This document shows positions 31,357-35,652 of a stretch of 35,652 nucleotides of DNA, piece by piece; within the stretch, counting starts at the first letter, position 1, and each line of letters begins with the position of its first letter. The notes under the pieces were generated by a model that ran no database searches, was not told the origin of the DNA, and worked only from the letters and a program-made list of their open reading frames with translations. The translations under genes were made by a program, and so were the position numbers. The stretch covers positions 1 to 35,652 of the forward strand of contig CAZQQL010000019.1 of assembly GCA_964595455.1 (NCBI GenBank). Reading direction: 5' to 3'. This DNA comes from DAOUEG01 sp964595455. Lineage in GTDB: Bacteria; Chloroflexota; Dehalococcoidia; Dehalococcoidales; RBG-16-60-22.

Positions 31357-31396
31357 CCTGAAATAAGGCCTCCTTCTCCGGAGGCCCTACTTCAGG
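31357..31396. terminator. long stem-loop between SDR and molybdoenzyme genes
   Basis: CCTGAA, TA and GGCCTCC pair with GGAGGCC, TA and TTCAGG across a TTCTCC loop, with two A-C mismatches. The 40-nt hairpin lies 31 bp after the SDR stop. It is followed by a short T-rich stretch (ACTTTTCC) rather than a long T-tract, so it may be a weak terminator, an mRNA-stability element or an attenuator lowering expression of 31487. Confidence 0.5.
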
Positions 31397-31486
31397 ATAC
31401 TTTTCCTGCTCGATTGAAGCAACCAGCCGGATACTGAACTCAACCTGAGTACCTATCATCGGAACAATGGGATCAGGAGGTTTACG

Positions 31487-34183
31487 ATGTCTGATGGAAA
31501 CAAAGTAACGGTCACCGGTAATCAGGCGGGTACGACGGCGGAAAATCCGGTCACAACCGCAAAGACTACCATCAAGGCGCTTGGCTTTCTCGGGGTCGGG
31601 GGAGGGGCTCCCTGCGCAGTTGACTACAAAGACGGAAGAGTCATCAGGATACGCCCGCTCCACTACGATTGGAAATACCCCAGGGAGCAACTGAACCCCT
31701 GGAAGTATGAGGTGCGTGGCAAGGTCCTGCATCCCAGTTTCAAATCCAATCCCTCACCGTTTTCCCTTGCTTATAAAAAGAGAGCCCAATCTCCCAACCG
31801 TATCTTGTACCCCTTGAAAAGGGTCGATTGGGACCCTAAAGGAGAGAGAAACCCTCAGAACCGGGGTAAAAGCAAGTACGTGCGTATCTCCTGGGATGAG
31901 GCGGCGGAAATCGTGTCTGGTGAGATCAGGCGAATCCAGAAAAAATACGGACCTTTCGCCATCATGCTGCAGGTTGACGGGCATGGAGAATGCAAGTCTG
32001 TTCATGCCGCCCACGGGCAACCGACATTGCTGCTCGACAAGATAGGCGGGTTCACGCAGCAGACGAGAAACCCGGACAGCTGGGAAGGGTGGTACTACGG
32101 GGCCAAGCATGTCTGGGGAGAAGGATACCGCGGTATCCAGAGGCCGATCGATAACTGTATGAAGGACGTATCTGAAAACAGTGAAATGATACTTTATTGG
32201 GGATGCGATCCGGAAACCACGCCATGGGGGTTCAGCGGTCAAAGCGCCACACGGTTCTGCTACTTCTGGTCCGATCTCGGAATCAAGCAGGTGTATATCT
32301 GTCCTGATCTTAATTACGGGGCCGCTGTCCACGCTGACAAGTGGATACCCGTCCTGCCCAATACCGACGTTGCGCTGCAGCTGGCGATACTTTATACATG
32401 GCTGGATGAAGGGACTTACGATAGAGAGTACTTAGATACCCACACGATAGGGATGGACAGGGTGGAAGACTATGTGATGGGCAGGGAAGACGGTATCCCC
32501 AAGACGCCGGCATGGGCGTCTCCCAAATGCGGTGTCCCGGAATGGACGATCAAGGCCCTGGCAAGGGAATTTGCGGCAAAAGCAACGTCAATAGCTCATT
32601 ACTACGGCGGTTCCTATGTACGGGGGCCATATTCGCATGAACCCGCCCGGCTGGAGATCATACTGCTCGCCATGCAGGGCCTGGGAAGACCGGGCGTGAA
32701 CCAGTTCCAGATCGGGTTCAATCCGGGGCTGCCCCGGGCACAGATGCCCGGTAGACCGAATCTCAGGCAGGGTATCGTCGGTTTGAAAGACCCGAATGAA
32801 AAGATCCAGCCGCTGATGCTCTTTAAATTCACCGCCAACTGCTTCACCAGACAGGCGATCCCCAAGACCTATATACAGGACGCGATACTGAACCCGCCCA
32901 TCACATTCTATGGGACAGGCGGACTTTCCGAGCCGCCGGAAAACCAGTTTCAGAAATACGTTTATCCGATCCCGAAGGAAGAGGGCGGGACTGAAATCCA
33001 TATGGTATGGACCGATACTCCCTGCCGGACGACCTGCTGGAACGATGGCAACCGCTCGGTTGAAGCGTTTCAAAGTCCGAAGCTGGAATGCGTGGTGGCG
33101 CAACATCCCTGGCTGGAGAACGACTGTTTTTTAGCTGATATCATCCTGCCGGCCAACACCACACTGGAGGTCGACGACCTTGTATCCTGCATGGGAATGG
33201 GCGCTAATGAATTCTCCACGGTGGGTCTGCAGAAAAAGGCAATGAGGCCGGTTGGAGAATCGAAGAGCGATTATGAAATTGTCCTGGAAATTTCCCGGAA
33301 GATGGGCATGGAGAAAGCCGTCTCAGAGGATAAGAGTGTCGAAGACTGGATCCAGACCAGTTTCCAGATGCAGTTAGGAAAATGGTCGCTTATCAGCTGG
33401 GATGAATTCCAGGATAAGGGGTACTACATCTTCCCCACGGCGCCAGACTGGGAAAAGGACCCGGCCGGCATGATCGACTTTTACCGGGAACCGGAGAAAT
33501 TCCCGGTCCCGACGCCGACAGGTAAGCTCGAATTCTATTCGGAAAATATTGCCAGGGCATTCCCGGGCGATATGGAGAGGTCACCGATCCCGAGGTGGGT
33601 TGAAAAGAGCGAAACCCATGACGAGCGTATCTCCAGCGACAGGGCCAGGCTGTTCCCGTTGCTGCTCATGTCCAACCACGGCCGATGGCGGGTCCATGCC
33701 CAGTGTGACGACATCACCTGGACGCGAGAAGTGTTGACCTGTAAAATACCCGCAACCGACGGTTACAAATACGAGCCGGTATGGATAAATCCGGGTGACG
33801 CCGCACGACGCGGCATCAAGACAGGGGATATCGTCAAGGTGTTCAACGAAAGAGGTATTGTCCTCTGCGGGGCGCTGGTTTGGGAAAGAGTAATCCCGGG
33901 AGCCGTCTACGTGGACCATGGCGCCAGGACTGATTTCATCATACCCGGCAAGGTAGACAGAGGCGGTGCCATCAATTTGATAAGCCCGAAAGGTACAGCA
34001 TCGAAAAACTGTCTGGGCCAGGCCACCAGCGGTTACCTTGTCAATGTGCAGAAGGTGAGAACGGGTGATTGGCTTGAATGGCGAGCGATGGACCCCGAGT
34101 CTTATTATAGTGCCTTAAACAGGGATTACAGCCCGGCATCAGGTCTCCGCTTCAGCGCCTGGGTTGAAGAAGCCGGTCAATAA
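31487..34183 (+). CDS. molybdopterin oxidoreductase, transhydroxylase-like catalytic subunit
   Basis: This 898-residue DMSO-reductase-family protein has no N-terminal [4Fe-4S] Cys motif (only one Cys in GGGAPCAV, about 38-45) and no Tat signal. Family marks include ISWDEAAEIVSGEIRRI (134-150), YWGCDPETTPWG (237-248), and the late LLLMSNHGRWRVHAQ and VWINPGDAARRGI. The likely Mo ligand region is NPDSWEGW (195-202), giving D197-S198. I recall D174-S175 in pyrogallol-phloroglucinol transhydroxylase, with a nearby His. Here H166 sits at similar distance. That enzyme also lacks the Fe-S cluster in its large subunit. No ferredoxin-like small subunit gene follows. AGGAGG precedes the ATG. Confidence 0.8.
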   Translation: MSDGNKVTVTGNQAGTTAENPVTTAKTTIKALGFLGVGGGAPCAVDYKDGRVIRIRPLHYDWKYPREQLNPWKYEVRGKVLHPSFKSNPSPFSLAYKKRAQSPNRILYPLKRVDWDPKGERNPQNRGKSKYVRISWDEAAEIVSGEIRRIQKKYGPFAIMLQVDGHGECKSVHAAHGQPTLLLDKIGGFTQQTRNPDSWEGWYYGAKHVWGEGYRGIQRPIDNCMKDVSENSEMILYWGCDPETTPWGFSGQSATRFCYFWSDLGIKQVYICPDLNYGAAVHADKWIPVLPNTDVALQLAILYTWLDEGTYDREYLDTHTIGMDRVEDYVMGREDGIPKTPAWASPKCGVPEWTIKALAREFAAKATSIAHYYGGSYVRGPYSHEPARLEIILLAMQGLGRPGVNQFQIGFNPGLPRAQMPGRPNLRQGIVGLKDPNEKIQPLMLFKFTANCFTRQAIPKTYIQDAILNPPITFYGTGGLSEPPENQFQKYVYPIPKEEGGTEIHMVWTDTPCRTTCWNDGNRSVEAFQSPKLECVVAQHPWLENDCFLADIILPANTTLEVDDLVSCMGMGANEFSTVGLQKKAMRPVGESKSDYEIVLEISRKMGMEKAVSEDKSVEDWIQTSFQMQLGKWSLISWDEFQDKGYYIFPTAPDWEKDPAGMIDFYREPEKFPVPTPTGKLEFYSENIARAFPGDMERSPIPRWVEKSETHDERISSDRARLFPLLLMSNHGRWRVHAQCDDITWTREVLTCKIPATDGYKYEPVWINPGDAARRGIKTGDIVKVFNERGIVLCGALVWERVIPGAVYVDHGARTDFIIPGKVDRGGAINLISPKGTASKNCLGQATSGYLVNVQKVRTGDWLEWRAMDPESYYSALNRDYSPASGLRFSAWVEEAGQ

Positions 34184-34350
34184 TTTGTTTACCTGTAGAA
34201 TTGAGGCAATCCTCGTACTTTTGTGTATCGATAGCCCGGGATTAGCTGCAATTTTTTATAGGTTTAGATACCAGGGCGAGAGGAGTTCTCCAGTCCACAC
34301 CCGGTAAGCCGGTACAGGGTAAAAAAGGAATTCGTTAAATGCAAATAACC

Positions 34351-34379
34351 TTGACAACCCAGTTCCGGAGTGATAAAAT
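34351..34379 (+). promoter_or_regulatory. promoter of the solute-binding lipoprotein gene
   Basis: TTGACA (34351-34356), 17 bp, TAAAAT (34374-34379). Confidence 0.75.
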
Positions 34380-34441
34380 TTGCGCATTCATCAAAATATC
34401 GTCCCACGATGATAGCACTTGTCTGACCAGTAAGGAGGTGA

Positions 34442-34459
34442 ATGAGTAGGACAACTTAA
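34442..34459 (+). other. possible leader peptide (MSRTT)
   Basis: ATG AGT AGG ACA ACT TAA follows the strong ribosome site AAGGAGGTG with only three bases between. It lies in the leader of the downstream lipoprotein gene and does not overlap it. It may be a real leader peptide or just an accidental strong site. Confidence 0.3.
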
Positions 34460-34527
34460 TACAGGTCACCATCGGTACCCGGGACTCTGAGAAAGCCTGC
34501 AATATTTTAATCAAGGAGACGGTGGTC

Positions 34528-35652
34528 ATGAAAAAACTATGCCTCATACTCCTGATACTGGTGATCTCCAGTTCCCTTTTCCTCGGGTGTTCAGAACAAG
34601 AAACTCAAACAACGACCTCATCCGCAACGACGACTTCAAAGACGTCAACAACGACGTCTTCATCGACGTCGGCCGGCCCCACTACCTCAACTACGACTAC
34701 CTCCAGCACAGTCAATTTGCATCCGGCGCTCATTCCCCCTGATACAGGCACACCTATCTACGGCGGCGTACTCCGGGAAATCTGGAGTTCCGGACCGGCC
34801 GCGTTAAGTTATTATCCTGAGATGGGACCGAATGAAGAAACCGGTACCGTGTTCGCCCAGGAAAGACTGATGGAATACGGTTATGACAACGATATCCATC
34901 CGTTCCTGGCAGAAGACGTCATCATCGGCGATGATGGTAAGAGTATCACCTTCAAACTCAGAAAAGGTGTCATGTTCTCAGATGGTACGCCATGCAATGC
35001 TGAAGCTGTTGCCTGGAATTACAGGCTCGGTGATGAAACCAATAAACTGCAGTACAATGACCGGCTCGAATCGATCGAAGTCGTTGATGAATATACCATG
35101 GTACTGCACGTTACCCAGTATGACAAGCTGATGCTGAGCAGCTTCGGGTGGGTGCCGATATTCTCAAAGACCGCCTGGGACAATGCCGGCAGCAACGACG
35201 ACGAGCGGAAAGCCTGGGCCCGAGCAAATATCGTGGGCACCGGCCCCTTCATCCTGAAGGAATACAAAAAAGACGTCCGAATGGTCTGGGAGAAAAATCC
35301 TAATTACTGGCAGCCGGGAAAGCCATACCTCGACGGGTATGAGATAGTATTCATCCCGGACCCGGTTACCGCCTCGGCGATGATGGAAGCTGGAGAGGCA
35401 GACATGTGGACCTCCGGCTCATCCGTGAAGTTCCAGAGAGACCTGGCGAATAAGGGCTTCACGTTACAGGGAAGCACCGGAACGCCCTACACTCTTTATT
35501 TCAATAATAAAGATGCTGATTCTTACTTTACGGATAAGAGAGTCCGTGAAGCCGTAGAGTATGCCATCGACAAGAAAACAATCTCGAACGCACTTGGCTT
35601 CGGAGACTTTTTCCCGCTCGAAAATTCCGCCGGCCCCGATATGTGGGGATAC
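34528..35652 (+). CDS. ABC transporter solute-binding lipoprotein, family 5 (3' end off contig)
   Basis: The first 375 residues of a peptide/nickel-type binding protein run to the window end without a stop. Residues 1-21 are a lipoprotein signal (LFLGC, C21). A Thr/Ser-rich linker of about 40 residues follows (TTTSSATTTSKTSTTTSS and on). The SBP_bac_5 core then has VFAQERLMEY, LAEDVIIGDDGKSITFKLRK, FSDGTPCNAEAVAWNYR, GTGPFILKEYKK and KNPNYWQPGKPYLDGY. It would bind an oligopeptide or other solute at the cell surface for an importer whose permease genes should lie past the right end. AAGGAG precedes the ATG at 34528. Full length would be about 550-600 residues. Confidence 0.92.
   Translation, partial: MKKLCLILLILVISSSLFLGCSEQETQTTTSSATTTSKTSTTTSSSTSAGPTTSTTTTSSTVNLHPALIPPDTGTPIYGGVLREIWSSGPAALSYYPEMGPNEETGTVFAQERLMEYGYDNDIHPFLAEDVIIGDDGKSITFKLRKGVMFSDGTPCNAEAVAWNYRLGDETNKLQYNDRLESIEVVDEYTMVLHVTQYDKLMLSSFGWVPIFSKTAWDNAGSNDDERKAWARANIVGTGPFILKEYKKDVRMVWEKNPNYWQPGKPYLDGYEIVFIPDPVTASAMMEAGEADMWTSGSSVKFQRDLANKGFTLQGSTGTPYTLYFNNKDADSYFTDKRVREAVEYAIDKKTISNALGFGDFFPLENSAGPDMWGY

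Larger units (their letters stand above)
34184..34527. other. 344-bp leader/intergenic region
   Basis: This stretch has no full gene. It contains a T-rich tract (TTTTTT near 34252), a promoter (34351-34379) and a leader of about 140 nt with a very short open frame (34442-34459). I see no known riboswitch. Confidence 0.6.

Noticed and set aside
34184..34527. Riboswitch or T-box in the lipoprotein leader
   Set aside because: No conserved aptamer or T-box sequence was recognised. Only a promoter and a tiny open frame were visible.

Overview
The window looks like a contig from an anaerobic bacterium that respires or ferments organic acids. The best guess, at low to moderate confidence, is Chloroflexota (Dehalococcoidia-like). 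The reasons are the lipoproteins with Thr/Ser-rich linkers, the DUF5320-type glycine-rich peptides, DUF134 and DUF169 proteins, the TRAP transporter, and the ETF-linked membrane Hdr-type iron-sulfur oxidoreductase. No rRNA or tRNA was seen and no CRISPR array. The first 46 bases are Illumina P5 adapter including an i5 index, so the left edge is an assembly artefact.

Layout. Positions 47-1440 hold the C-terminal fragment of an RHS protein (minus strand), a patch of interspersed repeats and hairpins, and a 36-bp tandem repeat. Positions 1440-5255 are a miscellany: a coiled-coil protein, an FMN split-barrel protein, a DUF3795 protein, a Rieske-fused FAD oxidoreductase and two small proteins. Positions 5305-11618 (plus) look like one operon. 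It starts with an apparently leaderless IclR regulator and continues with a complete DctP-DctQ-DctM TRAP transporter, two tandem DUF169 proteins and a C-GCAxxG-C-C family protein. That last gene carries an in-frame UGA exactly where the family's first cysteine belongs, so it is a candidate selenoprotein.

Positions 18709-11659 (minus) form a tightly packed run. In order of transcription it encodes a DUF134 regulator, a DUF364 putative metal-chelating protein, three glycine-rich DUF5320-like peptides, a small membrane peptide, a NifX/NifB-like cofactor-binding protein, a glycine-rich zinc-ribbon peptide, a NifU/IscU scaffold, a J-domain protein, a radical SAM enzyme, a methyltransferase, a peptide deformylase, a ferredoxin and a second J-domain protein. 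This reads like an uncharacterised metal or Fe-S cofactor assembly system and is the best candidate for a novel system here.

Positions 18836-21764 hold a maleate isomerase/Asp-Glu racemase-like enzyme, a divergent MarR regulator and an MmgE/PrpD protein. Positions 21968-25914 encode a membrane Hdr-type ETF:quinone oxidoreductase with EtfB and EtfA, which would pass electrons from flavin dehydrogenases to menaquinone. Positions 26059-34183 encode two PCMH-type flavoproteins on either side of an HdrD-like Fe-S protein, an SDR, and a large molybdopterin enzyme resembling pyrogallol-phloroglucinol transhydroxylase. The window ends inside a family-5 solute-binding lipoprotein. Together the right half suggests import and anaerobic oxidation of an organic or aromatic acid with electrons delivered to the quinone pool. 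The substrate is not evident.
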